NCBI GenBank assembly: GCA_021531775.1
Contig: JAFBIU010000010.1
Span: 41,284 to 105,283 of the forward strand
Direction: 5' to 3'
Length of the DNA: 64,000 nt
DNA from: Parabacteroides distasonis
Lineage (GTDB): Bacteria; Bacteroidota; Bacteroidia; Bacteroidales; Tannerellaceae
Shown: one piece after another, positions 39,134 to 48,823 of the stretch
How positions within the stretch are numbered: position 1 is the stretch's first letter
How the letters are laid out: each line of letters starts with the position of its first letter
Translations under genes and position numbers: made by a program
The notes under the pieces: model-generated
Seen by the model: only the letters and a program-made list of their open reading frames with translations
The model's database searches: none
What the model was told of the DNA's origin: nothing

Positions 39134-41287
39134 ATGAACATGAATAAAACGATTGGAACAATGATGATGGCGACATCCATGTTATTAGGTGCTTGCACGG
39201 CTAATAGCGGTGATGGAACAACAGGAAAAGCCCAGACCGACGGTACTTTAATCGGGCGATCAACCATCAAGATCGCAGATGGGCGCATGACTCCCGAGGC
39301 TCTTTGGGCCTTCGGACGTATTGGTGATTATCAGGTTTCTCCCGATGGACAACTGATTGTCTATACGGTCGGTTACTACAGTGTACCGCAAGACAAGAGC
39401 AATCGAGAGGTATTCGTCATGAATTCGGACGGAACCAACAACCGTCAGATCACGACGACCCCCTACGGAGAGAACAATGTAGCTTGGATCAAAGGGGGCA
39501 GCAAAATCGCCTTTCTGAGCAGTGAAGGCGGCAGTAGCCAAATCTGGGAAATGAATCCCGACGGTAGCGGACGGCAGCAGCTTTCCCACTACGAGGGCGA
39601 TATTGAAGGTTTCCTTTTCTCACCGGATGAACAGAAGATCCTCTTCATCTCCCAAGTCAAGACAGTAGCTTCGACGGCCGACAAATATCCAGACCTGCCA
39701 AAGGCAACGGGTGTCGTGGTGACGGACCTGATGTATAAGCACTGGGATGAATGGGTAACGACAGCCCCGCATCCGTTCGTGGCCAGCTTCGATGGCAAAC
39801 AGGTGGGTAAGGCCACCGACATTCTGGAGGGCAAAGCCTTCGAAAGTCCCATGAAGCCTTTCGGTGGTGTTGAGCAATTGGCCTGGAGTCCCGCTTCGGA
39901 CAAGGTGGCTTTCACCTGCCGTGCCAAAACAGGATTACAGTATGCCATTTCGACCGATTCTGACATCTACGAATATGACTTATCGAATGGCAAAACAACC
40001 AATCTCTGCAAAGCCTCAGAAACAGGCAAAGAGATGGCCGGTTACGACACCAATCCGCAATATTCTCCCGATGGTCAGTTCATTGCCTGGCAAAGTATGG
40101 AGCATGACGGTTACGAATCGGATTGGAACCGCTTGTGTGTGATGAACCGCTCAACAGGCGAGAAGAAATTTGTCAGCAAAGCTTTCCAGTCGAATGTCGA
40201 TGGCTTCCTGTGGGATCCAGATTGCAAACGTATCTATTTCACAGGTGTTTGGCACGGTATGTCGCAAGTCTATTGCCTCCATCTCGACCAGCCAGCCGAG
40301 AACGACCCGTCAGCCTGTCGTATTGAACTGCTGACCTCCGAGGTAGCAGACTATTCTTCATTGGCACTCTGCAACGACCGCATCATCACGAAGCGTCACT
40401 CCATGAGTGCGGCCGACGAGATCTATTCTATCGAAGCCAATGGCGAGGTAAAACAGCTGACCTACGAGAACAAACATCTCTATGATCAGTTGGAGATGGG
40501 ACGTGTAGAAGCCAAATGGATGAAGACTACCGACGGCAAGGAGATGCTCTCGTGGGTCATCTATCCGCCTCACTTCGATCCGAACAAGAAATATCCGACG
40601 CTGCTGTTCTGTGAAGGAGGTCCACAGAGTCCAGTCAGCCAATTCTGGTCTTACCGCTGGAACTTCCAGATCATGGCAGCCCATGATTATATTATTGTAG
40701 CACCCAACCGTAGAGGTTTGCCGGGCTTTGGTCTGGAATGGAACGAGGCAGTCAGTGGCGATTATGGCGGTCAATGTATGCGTGACTATTTCACAGCCAT
40801 CGACGAAATGGCCAAGGAACCCTATGTAGATAAGGATCGGTTAGGTTGCGTGGGTGCCAGCTTCGGTGGATTCTCCGTCTATTGGTTGGCCGGTCATCAC
40901 GACAAACGTTTCAAGGCCTTCATTGCCCACGACGGTATCTTCAACATGGAAATGCAGTATCTGGAGACCGAAGAGATGTGGTTCGCCAACTGGGATATGG
41001 GCGGAGCCTATTGGGAAAAGGACAATGCGACCGCTCAGCGCACCTTTGCCAACTCTCCCCACCGTTTTGTCGATAAATGGGACACACCTATTCTCTGTAT
41101 TCATGGCGAGAAGGATTACCGCATCCTGGCTAATCAAGGTATGGCCGCTTTCAATGCTGCCGTATTGCGCGGTGTGCCGGCTGAATTGCTGATCTATCCG
41201 GACGAAAACCACTGGGTTTTGAAACCGCAGAACAGTATTCTGTGGCAACGAACCTTCTTCGAATGGTTGGATAAATGGCTGAAATAG
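39134..41287 (+). CDS. S9-family prolyl oligopeptidase-type peptidase (DPP5-like)
   Basis: 717 residues: lipoprotein-type signal (LLGAC), seven-bladed WD40-like beta-propeller (about 60-440, repeats such as FLFSPDEQKILF and YSPDGQFIAW), then an alpha/beta-hydrolase domain. Catalytic triad candidates are Ser in GASFGGFS (about 575), Asp in GEKDYRI (about 659) and His in ENHWVL (about 692). It resembles the Bacteroidetes dipeptidyl-peptidase 5 group that releases dipeptides from oligopeptides in the periplasm. Confidence 0.9.
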   Translation: MNMNKTIGTMMMATSMLLGACTANSGDGTTGKAQTDGTLIGRSTIKIADGRMTPEALWAFGRIGDYQVSPDGQLIVYTVGYYSVPQDKSNREVFVMNSDGTNNRQITTTPYGENNVAWIKGGSKIAFLSSEGGSSQIWEMNPDGSGRQQLSHYEGDIEGFLFSPDEQKILFISQVKTVASTADKYPDLPKATGVVVTDLMYKHWDEWVTTAPHPFVASFDGKQVGKATDILEGKAFESPMKPFGGVEQLAWSPASDKVAFTCRAKTGLQYAISTDSDIYEYDLSNGKTTNLCKASETGKEMAGYDTNPQYSPDGQFIAWQSMEHDGYESDWNRLCVMNRSTGEKKFVSKAFQSNVDGFLWDPDCKRIYFTGVWHGMSQVYCLHLDQPAENDPSACRIELLTSEVADYSSLALCNDRIITKRHSMSAADEIYSIEANGEVKQLTYENKHLYDQLEMGRVEAKWMKTTDGKEMLSWVIYPPHFDPNKKYPTLLFCEGGPQSPVSQFWSYRWNFQIMAAHDYIIVAPNRRGLPGFGLEWNEAVSGDYGGQCMRDYFTAIDEMAKEPYVDKDRLGCVGASFGGFSVYWLAGHHDKRFKAFIAHDGIFNMEMQYLETEEMWFANWDMGGAYWEKDNATAQRTFANSPHRFVDKWDTPILCIHGEKDYRILANQGMAAFNAAVLRGVPAELLIYPDENHWVLKPQNSILWQRTFFEWLDKWLK

Positions 41288-41421
41288 TATCAAAAATAAG
41301 AATTATTGATACTCCAATAGATTTTATTTATCAAAAATAGTTGGTAGTTCAGATTTCAGTATTTATCTTCGCAGCAGTGAAACTGAGATAATACAATTTA
41401 TCAACCTAAAAAAGAAATAGT

Positions 41422-41973
41422 ATGAAGAAGAAATGGATTTGCACAGTTTGCGGTTATGTACATGAAGGTGATGAGGCTCCTGAAAAGTGCCCGCAGTGTA
41501 AACAGCCGAAGAGCAAATTTAAAGAATTGGTAGAAAACGAAGGTGCTCTGAAGTTTGTTGACGAGCACGTATTAGGCGTAGCTAAGGGTGTTGATCCGGT
41601 CATCTTGGAAGGTTTGCACGCACACTTCAACGGTGAATGTTCAGAAGTGGGTATGTACTTGGCGATGAGCCGTCAGGCAGATCGCGAAGGTTATCCTGAA
41701 ATAGCAGAAGCTTTCAAGCGTTATGCATGGGAAGAGGCTGAACACGCTGCTAAGTTCGCTGAATTGTTGGGTGAAATTGTTTGGGATACAAAAACGAACG
41801 TAAAGAAACGCATGGAAGCAGAAGCTGGTGCTTGCGAAGACAAGAAGCGTATTGCTACATTGGCTAAGCAGCAGAACTTGGATGCTATCCACGATACAGT
41901 TCACGAAATGTGCAAGGACGAAGCTCGTCACGGCAAAGGTTTCGAAGGATTGTATAACCGTTACTTCAAGTAA
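41422..41973 (+). CDS. rbr: Reverse rubrerythrin (NADH peroxidase type)
   Basis: 183 residues. An N-terminal rubredoxin-type iron site (Cys 7, 10, 23, 26; [11 protein letters not shown] and CPQCKQ) is followed by a ferritin-like di-iron domain with ExxH pairs ([18 protein letters not shown]). The rubredoxin at the N-terminus is the reversed order. Reduces hydrogen peroxide in anaerobes. Codon choice differs from its neighbours (many GAA/AAG/GCT), as in highly expressed genes. A TATCTTCG -7-like box lies at 41364-41371. Confidence 0.93.
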   Translation: MKKKWICTVCGYVHEGDEAPEKCPQCKQPKSKFKELVENEGALKFVDEHVLGVAKGVDPVILEGLHAHFNGECSEVGMYLAMSRQADREGYPEIAEAFKRYAWEEAEHAAKFAELLGEIVWDTKTNVKKRMEAEAGACEDKKRIATLAKQQNLDAIHDTVHEMCKDEARHGKGFEGLYNRYFK

Positions 41974-42017
41974 GTAATCCAATAACTGCTTATAATCAAG
42001 CATTAGTTAGACAACAG

Positions 42018-42055
42018 AAAGGGATCGTAATTCATTTTACGGTCCCTTTCCTTTT
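42018..42055 (+). terminator. Intrinsic terminator of rubrerythrin
   Basis: AAAGGGA-CGTAA against TTACG-TCCCTTT with a short loop, then CCTTTTG on the plus strand. Confidence 0.85.
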
Positions 42056-42155
42056 GAGTGGATATGCCTTCGATAAATGGAAGCACAGAACTGCTATCAC
42101 AAAGTCCTGTAGATGAGCAATCTGAAAAATAATGAATAAAAAAGAGCCAAAAACG

Positions 42156-42186
42156 TTTGGTAGGTAAAAAAAAGTACCTATCTTTG
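42156..42186 (+). promoter_or_regulatory. Promoter of the Gly-Leu-Leu tRNA operon
   Basis: TTTG (42156-42159), 19 bases, TATCTTTG (42179-42186); a perfect consensus promoter with predicted start near 42192, a few bases before the first tRNA. Confidence 0.88.
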
Positions 42187-42197
42187 CACCCGTCAAC

Positions 42198-42270
42198 GCG
42201 GAAGTAGCTCAGTTGGTAGAGCATAACCTTGCCAAGGTTAGGGTCGCGGGTTCGAGTCCCGTCTTCCGCT
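42198..42270 (+). tRNA. tRNA-Gly (GCC)
   Basis: Acceptor GCGGAAG/CTTCCGC, D-arm with AGTTGGT, anticodon stem around TTGCCAA (anticodon GCC), T-arm GCGGGTTCGAGTCCCGT. No CCA is encoded. Confidence 0.96.
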
Positions 42271-42276
42271 CGAAAG

Positions 42277-42358
42277 GCCCAGGTGGCGGAATTGGTAGAC
42301 GCGCACGTTTCAGGTGCGTGTGTCGAGAGGCATGCAGGTTCGAGTCCTGTTCTGGGCA
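42277..42358 (+). tRNA. tRNA-Leu (CAG)
   Basis: Type II tRNA with long variable arm; acceptor GCCCAGG/TCTGGGC, anticodon CAG in the loop TTTCAGG, T-loop GGTTCGAGTCC, discriminator A. Confidence 0.95.
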
Positions 42359-42367
42359 CTTCAAGAC

Positions 42368-42454
42368 GCGCAGGTGGTGGAATTGGTAGACACGCTACTT
42401 TGAGGGGGTAGTGGCGGTTACGTCGTGTGAGTTCAAGTCTCATCCTGCGTACCA
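42368..42454 (+). tRNA. tRNA-Leu (GAG), CCA encoded
   Basis: Type II tRNA. Acceptor GCGCAGG/CCTGCGT (G-U at the first pair), anticodon stem CTACT/GGTAG around TTGAGGG, giving anticodon GAG; T-loop AGTTCAAGTCT. Unlike the other two, it carries a genomic CCA. Confidence 0.93.
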
Positions 42455-42459
42455 AAAGA

Positions 42460-42497
42460 AAAGGGTACTCATATTGTGAGTACCCTTTTTCTTTTTA
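42460..42497. terminator. 29-base palindrome, copy 2, as bidirectional terminator
   Basis: AAAGGGTACTCA, 5 bases, TGAGTACCCTTT (42460-42488). On the plus strand TTTTTCTTTTT follows and would end the tRNA operon; on the minus strand the arm is followed by TCTTTTGG and lies directly after the stop of the thioredoxin-fold gene. Confidence 0.85.
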
Positions 42498-42758
42498 TGC
42501 CTCCAAAGCTTTTCGAAGCAACGCCTCTACTTCCGGCTTGAAAATGCCGCCTTCATGCAGTTTCTCCCCTTCCAGATAGAAGGTAGGCACATAGTAGTAA
42601 TCATACTGATTCGCCACATCCGGCTGACGGCTCTCTTCGATCGTCTGGATCTCGACAGTCTTCAACTCCGGATATTCCGTTTGCAACTCTTCAATAAACC
42701 GAAAGGCCTTCTTGCAGAAGGGACATTTCTCCAAATAAAAAAGGGTAATAGGCTTCAT
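42495..42758 (-). CDS. Small thioredoxin-fold/glutaredoxin-like protein
   Basis: 87 residues, cytosolic. Redox motif CPFC (residues 12-15) after a beta strand, and a cis-proline segment YYVPTFYLEG. Fits glutaredoxin-like or thioredoxin-family disulfide reductases. Thirteen bases after cysE, with which it is probably co-transcribed. Confidence 0.85.
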   Translation of the reverse strand: MKPITLFYLEKCPFCKKAFRFIEELQTEYPELKTVEIQTIEESRQPDVANQYDYYYVPTFYLEGEKLHEGGIFKPEVEALLRKALEA

Positions 42759-42771
42759 CGTCTTACATATT

Positions 42772-43671
42772 TTAAATGATTATTTCTTGATTCTCAGAAG
42801 CACGTGTCTGAAGCACCTTCGAATTGGGAGGTACGCTATGCGTCAACCAAATGTTACCACCGATGACCGAACCTCGACCAATGGTGATCCGCCCCAAAAC
42901 AGAGGCATTGGAATAAATGGTCACATAATCCTCCACGATCGGATGACGCGGCACATCAATAGGCAAACCATCATCATCAAGCATAAAACTCTTCGCACCT
43001 AACGTGACTCCCTGATAGAGTCGCACATGATTGCCAATAATGGCAGTCTGTCCGACCACTACACCCGTACCATGGTCAATACTGAAATACTCACCGATCT
43101 CAGCCCCTGGATGAATATCAATGCCTGTAGCGGAATGGGCCATCTCCGTAATGATACGCGGAATGACCGGCACGTGCAACTGAAACAGCGCATGCGCCAC
43201 ACGCTGATGCAAAAGAGCCGTGATAGCCGGATAACAGAAAATGATCTCACTGACACTCTTTGCTGCCGGATCGCCATCCAGAATAGCCTTCACATCGGTT
43301 GACAAGAGATACTTGATATGAGGAATCTGATCAATGAACGCCACCGAGATTTCTGAAGCCAACTTTTTCGCCTCCTCTTCCCGATCGTTTTCAAAACAGA
43401 GCCCCCGATAAATCTGCTCCTGCAACAAATCATACACCTGCTCCAAATAGACACCTGTGTAATACTCTATGGAACCAGCCTGTGCCTCTTTTTCCGTTCC
43501 GAAGAACCCGGGAAAGATGATCCGGCGCAACAGATCCATCACTTGTTTCAACTCCGCTACGGAGGGCGATGGTTTCTGATGCAACGGGATGTAACGCGCA
43601 CACGACTGGTTTTTCACCATCAAAGAAACAACATCCCGTTGAATATGGTTTAAAATTTCTGTCCGATTCAT
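42772..43671 (-). CDS. cysE: Serine O-acetyltransferase
   Basis: Acetylates serine with acetyl-CoA for cysteine synthesis. 299 residues: helical N-terminal half (1-170) and left-handed beta-helix C-terminal half with HPGAEIGEYFSIDHGTG (catalytic His/Asp), VVVGQTAIIGNHVRLYQGVTLG. The long N-terminal half is usual for this SAT group. Four bases after the kelch lipoprotein gene, so co-transcription with it is possible. Confidence 0.92.
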   Translation of the reverse strand: MNRTEILNHIQRDVVSLMVKNQSCARYIPLHQKPSPSVAELKQVMDLLRRIIFPGFFGTEKEAQAGSIEYYTGVYLEQVYDLLQEQIYRGLCFENDREEEAKKLASEISVAFIDQIPHIKYLLSTDVKAILDGDPAAKSVSEIIFCYPAITALLHQRVAHALFQLHVPVIPRIITEMAHSATGIDIHPGAEIGEYFSIDHGTGVVVGQTAIIGNHVRLYQGVTLGAKSFMLDDDGLPIDVPRHPIVEDYVTIYSNASVLGRITIGRGSVIGGNIWLTHSVPPNSKVLQTRASENQEIII

Positions 43672-43674
43672 CGA

Positions 43675-45840
43675 TTAATTATCCCAAACGGGGTTATAAG
43701 AAACTAATACTCCTGCTCCAAACCCAACATAAATCACACCATCCAACACAAACATCGTATGGATGTCACGAGCTACTGAACTGGGCAATTTTGAACGTTT
43801 ACGCCATGTGTTGGTCATCGAATCGACCGCATAGCTCCAAATCTGCCCTTCGGCATCCACCACATAAATGGTCTTACCCAGCACAGCTCCTCCACGGATC
43901 TGCATGTTGCCGCTATCCTCCAACGTAGCCACTTCGATCCACTCTCTGAAGTCGGACGAAGCCCACAACTTCTTGTCGTCTCCATTGCCTGTGTTACCCA
44001 TACCAGCATAAACCACATCATTGACAAAAAGAGCAATACCGCCGGCTTGGGCCTGCGGGAAGGTGGAAAGACGAGTCCAGTTGTTCAAGGTAAAACGCCA
44101 TACATCATCCGTAGGCGTGTTATACTTATCCATGCCACCAATCATATAGAAACCATTGCTGGACAGACAGGCGACAGCCGAATAGAGTGAATCAGGACCT
44201 GTTTCCGGCACAATGTAGGAAATCCAGCGATTGTCTGAGGCCGAGAACATATAAAACTCCTTCTTGGCCTCATTATCAGCGTACCCACCATACACGCAAG
44301 CCGTTCCCCAAGGACTACATGCAGCAGCCTGCAGCTTTCGGCCACCGGCCGGATATTTGGCACTGGGCAACATCTCCAGCGAATTGCTGTTCGACGAATA
44401 CATCCACAATTCATCCGATGTTCCATCCGAATCATCACCTCCCAACAGGTAGCAACGATTGCCGTACGTGAACGAAGCGACAGTTCCAGCCACCTTCTTG
44501 TAATCAGAGGCGACAACGCGCGTCGTGAAGATGTCGGGCGTCTGCACCTGACTCTCGACACTATAGCCTGAAGTCTTGCTATTCGTTGCAAACGCACGCA
44601 CATAATAGGTGTAACCACCCCGAAGCGACACCGAGGTTTCGAACTCACCATCCTTATCGATCCGGGCTGTCAGACAGGTTCCCGTTTCGACATCCGGATT
44701 GGCGGTTGTCGAATAGCAGAAGCCCACCTGTGTCACCTCCGAGATTCCCTGACTCTCCAACTTTCCTTTCAGTGTCAAAGTACCTGTCTGCTGGTTCAAC
44801 TGACATTGGGCCAGATTAACGACAGGCTCATCACTCTTCGTAAAGAATAATGTATCATGGGAGAACGAACTACCGAAGCTGTTCTTGGCAAAGGCAACCA
44901 CAAAATATTTCTTTCCAGAAACCAAATCTGTCAAGGTCTGGGAGAAGGTTCGGTCAGGATCCAGTCCGGCCCCCTCCAGCAGTTGACCCGTCTGAGCCGG
45001 ATGCTCTTGATCGCCCCAATAGAAACCCAACGATTCAATATCCGCATCTCCACTATCCAACAGACGCGCTTTCAACTGTACGGAGGTGAAATCGACCTGC
45101 ATCTCCAGGGTCTCAGCCACCGAAGGTTTGCCACTAATGGTCGTAAACGTCTGTTCAGCACCCGTGAACACGCCAAACTGATTCTCGACAAAGGCCTGCA
45201 AACTATATGTGGTTTCCGGCCGCAGATTCGTCAACCGATGCGTAAACTCCGAAGACTCACTCTCGACATACACAGTCGAATCGAGTGAGGCATCGGCCAC
45301 GGTCTTCAAATAAAAACCTCGATGCAGAATCTTTCCTTCACCCGGCACCTCGATCTGGCCTGTTCCGTCAGCCGTCGTGGCATGAATCTCTTTCACAGGC
45401 AGTGTCCGTACGATTCCCAAGCCGGAAATGGTGATGACATGTACCTCCTCACCCAATGTCCGACCCTCTTTCCCATCACCATTCACGGCATAGGCACAGA
45501 AATAATAGCCCGTACTGTCTTTCAAATTGGTAATAGTACCTGAAAAATCACCTTTTCCGGAACCTTCATCCACCCACTTGGAAGCCGATTCATAACTCAA
45601 CGGACTCTTCTCTCCATACAGAAAGCCTCGTTCATAGACTGCACGGCCATTCTCGCGAATCACACGACCTCCCAACGTTACGGTCGTGGCTGTGCGGGCA
45701 ATCTGCGAAGTAACGGTTTCCACCTCCGGGGCCTTGGCATTATGCAGTTCGCCATCCCCTTCCGGATCCTCCAAACAACTGGGCGACAGGAGCAACAATG
45801 TCCAGCCCAACACCATATAATATAGATCTTTCAACTTCAT
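43675..45840 (-). CDS. Surface lipoprotein with FN3/IPT-like and kelch domains
   Basis: 721 residues with lipobox LLSPSC (Cys 22). Residues about 35-430 form four or five repeats ending in similar phrases (YYFCAYAVNGDG, YSLQAFVENQFG, YFVVAFAKNSFG, YYVRAFATNSKT), which is typical of fibronectin-III-like or IPT domains. Residues about 440-715 contain kelch-type blades (CYLLGGDDSDG, ACVYGGYADNE, FYMIGGMDKYN). Probably displayed on the outer surface and used for binding. It is the last gene downstream of the kinase locus (12 bases after the barrel gene). Confidence 0.8.
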   Translation of the reverse strand: MKLKDLYYMVLGWTLLLLSPSCLEDPEGDGELHNAKAPEVETVTSQIARTATTVTLGGRVIRENGRAVYERGFLYGEKSPLSYESASKWVDEGSGKGDFSGTITNLKDSTGYYFCAYAVNGDGKEGRTLGEEVHVITISGLGIVRTLPVKEIHATTADGTGQIEVPGEGKILHRGFYLKTVADASLDSTVYVESESSEFTHRLTNLRPETTYSLQAFVENQFGVFTGAEQTFTTISGKPSVAETLEMQVDFTSVQLKARLLDSGDADIESLGFYWGDQEHPAQTGQLLEGAGLDPDRTFSQTLTDLVSGKKYFVVAFAKNSFGSSFSHDTLFFTKSDEPVVNLAQCQLNQQTGTLTLKGKLESQGISEVTQVGFCYSTTANPDVETGTCLTARIDKDGEFETSVSLRGGYTYYVRAFATNSKTSGYSVESQVQTPDIFTTRVVASDYKKVAGTVASFTYGNRCYLLGGDDSDGTSDELWMYSSNSNSLEMLPSAKYPAGGRKLQAAACSPWGTACVYGGYADNEAKKEFYMFSASDNRWISYIVPETGPDSLYSAVACLSSNGFYMIGGMDKYNTPTDDVWRFTLNNWTRLSTFPQAQAGGIALFVNDVVYAGMGNTGNGDDKKLWASSDFREWIEVATLEDSGNMQIRGGAVLGKTIYVVDAEGQIWSYAVDSMTNTWRKRSKLPSSVARDIHTMFVLDGVIYVGFGAGVLVSYNPVWDN

Positions 45841-45852
45841 GTCACCTACCGA

Positions 45853-46773
45853 TTAAAAGAACAGACCAATGCCTGCATTCAAGTCAATGTATTTAAAATT
45901 GATGGTATTACAACCTGCACTCACAAAGAAGGAGCCCAACTTCACCATCATGTCCAGCTCTCCGGCAATACCATTGAAGGAATCGTCGGTCTGCTTGCAC
46001 CACACCTGCGACACCTCCTGGATGTTTTCGTGCGAAATGGTTTCATATTGATAAATCAAATCGTGCACACCATAACCCAAGCCTACCGATGTCAACAACC
46101 AGGAATTCCATTTGATCACTGCACCGGCTGTTGCCGCATAGGTATTAGCCTCTTTCTGCAGATAACGGTATGAAGCACCTTCGGAGAAATCAGCAATCGT
46201 CTTACCCTGCTCGTAGCTTTGGAATTTCATGTTCGTTTTGAAACGGACGTACCAACCGGCATGTTTGGCCACTCCTCCGACCGTCAAGCCGTAAGGAGCT
46301 GTAGGCGAAAAGGAATAACCCACAAAAAAGCGCATCCGCTCACGGGAAGCCTGTGCCACAACCGGTTCCGATGTTTGCTCCACAGGCCGACGCAAGATCT
46401 CCAGTTGATCTTTCCAATAGCCGGCCAGTTCCTCGCTCTTCGGTGTGCCGATTCCCTCCTGATAATAGGTAATCAGCTGCTTGACAGCCACCGTATCCTT
46501 CTCCGTAGCCATCACATTCAGGCAGTTCAAGCACTTATTCATCAAACTACGCATGGAGGGACGCATCTGCTTGCTTTTCAACCAGATCGTCGTCAGATTC
46601 GCAATACTATACGGGTCACATTGCGAAACACCCTCTTCAAACCACATCTTCGCGTCACTGTAATCGTGTCGCTTCATGGCCTCGTCACCCTTCCGATTGT
46701 AGGTCTGCTGCTGTTGCGCCCACGCAGAAAAGGGAACTACCACACAAAGGAATACTATCCAAATTTTTTTCAT
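45853..46773 (-). CDS. Secreted TPR/Sel1-like plus beta-barrel protein
   Basis: 306 residues from the ATG at 46773 (MKKIWIVFLCVVVPFSAWA-Q). ATGs or a TTG slightly upstream are possible; the TTG would overlap the kinase stop. The N-terminal third has TPR/Sel1-like helices (RKGDEAMKRHDYSDAKMWFE); the rest is strand-rich and ends GIGLFF, like a small outer-membrane barrel. Directly follows the kinase gene; may sense or pass on an envelope signal. Confidence 0.65.
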   Translation of the reverse strand: MKKIWIVFLCVVVPFSAWAQQQQTYNRKGDEAMKRHDYSDAKMWFEEGVSQCDPYSIANLTTIWLKSKQMRPSMRSLMNKCLNCLNVMATEKDTVAVKQLITYYQEGIGTPKSEELAGYWKDQLEILRRPVEQTSEPVVAQASRERMRFFVGYSFSPTAPYGLTVGGVAKHAGWYVRFKTNMKFQSYEQGKTIADFSEGASYRYLQKEANTYAATAGAVIKWNSWLLTSVGLGYGVHDLIYQYETISHENIQEVSQVWCKQTDDSFNGIAGELDMMVKLGSFFVSAGCNTINFKYIDLNAGIGLFF

Positions 46774-46781
46774 GCGCATCC

Positions 46782-48782
46782 TCAATAATCAATTACACCT
46801 TGACTGACTAATGAACCATCAGAACGATAAATATCATACAAGTTATCTTCCCGTTCGAACGCTCTTCCCTGGTCAGATCTTCCGACACTCAAGTATTTAC
46901 AGGGAATCCGTTCTTCCGCACGCTGGTCAATGGCCCCGTAACGTCCGGTCGATTTCTTACGCACAATCTTAAAGTTCCCAAAATCCATCTTCTCTTCATA
47001 TTGTGTCCGTCGATCAGCAATCCGTTTGGCCTCTGCCTTCTCGTCGCAATCGATCAACAAACGAACCACTTCTTCGGTCAATTTCAACTGTTTAGCCTCC
47101 GTAAACAAGCGATGCGCCTCCGCATAATTGGTAGCAGACATCTGTTCATGACCCAAGGCGATCAAATGCTTGTATTCCGCATCAATCTCCTCGGCCGACA
47201 GCGGTTGCTCTGCCTCGCTTGCAGGCTGTTCTCTTTTTACGGTTTCCGTCGGAAGCCTTACCGGCTCCGGACGCTTTTGAACCGGCTCCGGACGCGTCTC
47301 GGCAGACTCCCGTTTTGCTTCGGCAGTCCCTGTCCGGGTAGCCTGTGATGTTGCTGTTTCCGGTTGAGCAGTAGCCTTTGGGGAAACCTGAGTAGAGTTG
47401 GCACTATCAGCCTGATCCGAGCCCTCCAAGGATGAACCCTCCTGCGAAGAGCCATCATCAGAAGCACCTGCAGCCTCACCCGACAAAGCCTCCGGCGAGG
47501 TTGTCAAGGTATCAGCTTGAGGCAAATTGGCATCATCCGGATTCGGATCGTCCACCTTAGTAAAGAGCTCTGTAAAACGGTTGGCATGCAGGTAAGCGGC
47601 AGCCGAACCGAGCAGGGCCAAACAAGCCAACAGCAAGGTAACCCACAAGGCTTTCGAACTCTTCTTAGGCTGTGGCGTCACGCTTACAGACGAACCCGCT
47701 CCCCCAGAGGAAACAGGATTCAGCGGCTGATTGACGATGGTCTCTTCATCCGCATCCTCCACAGACTGGGCTCGTTTTCCCTGAGACACCAGCAGTGTCT
47801 CCTCATCCGCCTCTTCCGGTGCAACAGGAGCCGCTGTAGAAGCCGTAGCCACAGGCGATTTCGGCAACTGGCTGACATCCAGCAAGGGCAAGGACAAGGC
47901 CTCCATCATCTCCTCCACACTTTGGTAACGGTCAGCCGGCACAATCTCCATCGCCTTCAGAATCACGGCTGCCGTACGGGCCGACAGGTGCGGATTCAGT
48001 TGCGAAGGCGGCATCAAGGGACGTGTGGCACGCAAAATCGACTCGGTCGGAATCTTGCCTGTCAGCAGGTTATACATCGTCGCTCCCAACGAATAAATGT
48101 CCGGGCAGGGCGAGAAGACACTCGTGCCCTGATCATCATATTGCTCAATCGAAGCAAACCCCTTCGAGAGCGTCAGCATCGTTGTGCTCGTCTCCTGCTG
48201 GTCGATATCGTACCGTTTGCTGACACCAAAATCGATCAACCGGGCATTATTCTGACTGTCTATCAGAATATTGCTCGGCTTAATATCCAGATGCAGAATA
48301 CTCTTGGCATGCACGAATTGAAGCGCGGTACCGATTTGTTGAATATATTTGAGAACCACCGGCTCGGGCAGAATCCCCTCTTTTTCCATTTTGTATTTCA
48401 GGGAATGACCGGCAATGTACTCCATGGCGATGTAAGCCGTGTTGTGCTCTTCGAACACCTCCAACACATTCACGATGTAGGGATGATGCACCTCGGACAG
48501 AATCTTAGCCTCCTTGATCAGTTTCTCCTTGAACTTGTCAAAGAGCTTCTTGCCCGTTTCGGAATGCACCAAAACAGCCCCCGTCGCCTGATCCCGATAG
48601 CAGTAATCTTTGAAAAAATACTCCTTCACGCAGACCGGCACTTCGGTTCGCATCGTTCCTAACGACCCCTTAACCTCTGTGTACCAGACGCCTTGATAGG
48701 TTATTCCAAAGCCGCCTTGACCAACGACGTTCGATAATCTATATTTTCCGTTCTGTAGTAAATGTCCTTTAGGCAAATTCAT
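46782..48782 (-). CDS. Membrane-anchored Ser/Thr protein kinase (Hanks type)
   Basis: 666 residues. Kinase domain 15-300: glycine loop GQGGFGITYQG (21-31), lysine in VCVKEYF (K53), catalytic loop HLDIKPSN (164-171), DFG at 184-186. An acidic linker (about 310-375) leads to one transmembrane helix (about 377-399), then a Ser/Thr/Glu-rich periplasmic spacer, a TPR-like helical stretch (about 540-600) and a terminal WG-like beta segment (GRYGAIDQRAEERIP). Co-located with a PP2C phosphatase and FHA proteins, the usual partners of phosphothreonine signalling. Confidence 0.92.
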   Translation of the reverse strand: MNLPKGHLLQNGKYRLSNVVGQGGFGITYQGVWYTEVKGSLGTMRTEVPVCVKEYFFKDYCYRDQATGAVLVHSETGKKLFDKFKEKLIKEAKILSEVHHPYIVNVLEVFEEHNTAYIAMEYIAGHSLKYKMEKEGILPEPVVLKYIQQIGTALQFVHAKSILHLDIKPSNILIDSQNNARLIDFGVSKRYDIDQQETSTTMLTLSKGFASIEQYDDQGTSVFSPCPDIYSLGATMYNLLTGKIPTESILRATRPLMPPSQLNPHLSARTAAVILKAMEIVPADRYQSVEEMMEALSLPLLDVSQLPKSPVATASTAAPVAPEEADEETLLVSQGKRAQSVEDADEETIVNQPLNPVSSGGAGSSVSVTPQPKKSSKALWVTLLLACLALLGSAAAYLHANRFTELFTKVDDPNPDDANLPQADTLTTSPEALSGEAAGASDDGSSQEGSSLEGSDQADSANSTQVSPKATAQPETATSQATRTGTAEAKRESAETRPEPVQKRPEPVRLPTETVKREQPASEAEQPLSAEEIDAEYKHLIALGHEQMSATNYAEAHRLFTEAKQLKLTEEVVRLLIDCDEKAEAKRIADRRTQYEEKMDFGNFKIVRKKSTGRYGAIDQRAEERIPCKYLSVGRSDQGRAFEREDNLYDIYRSDGSLVSQGVIDY

Positions 48783-48809
48783 AATCGCTTGTGCAACTAT
48801 TTAATTTGC

Positions 48810-48817
48810 CAAAATTA
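48810..48817 (-). promoter_or_regulatory. -7 box (TAATTTTG) before the kinase gene
   Basis: TAnnTTTG match on the minus strand 28 bases before the ATG; -33 not clear. Confidence 0.4.
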
Positions 48818-48823
48818 CGCTTT

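Noticed and set aside
42003..42455. Minus-strand frame across the tRNA cluster
   Set aside because: It is the complement of three clear tRNA genes, their promoter and a terminator.
47517..48662. Plus-strand frame of about 380 codons opposite the protein kinase
   Set aside because: Arg/His/Leu-rich shadow of the kinase gene, which carries all catalytic motifs.
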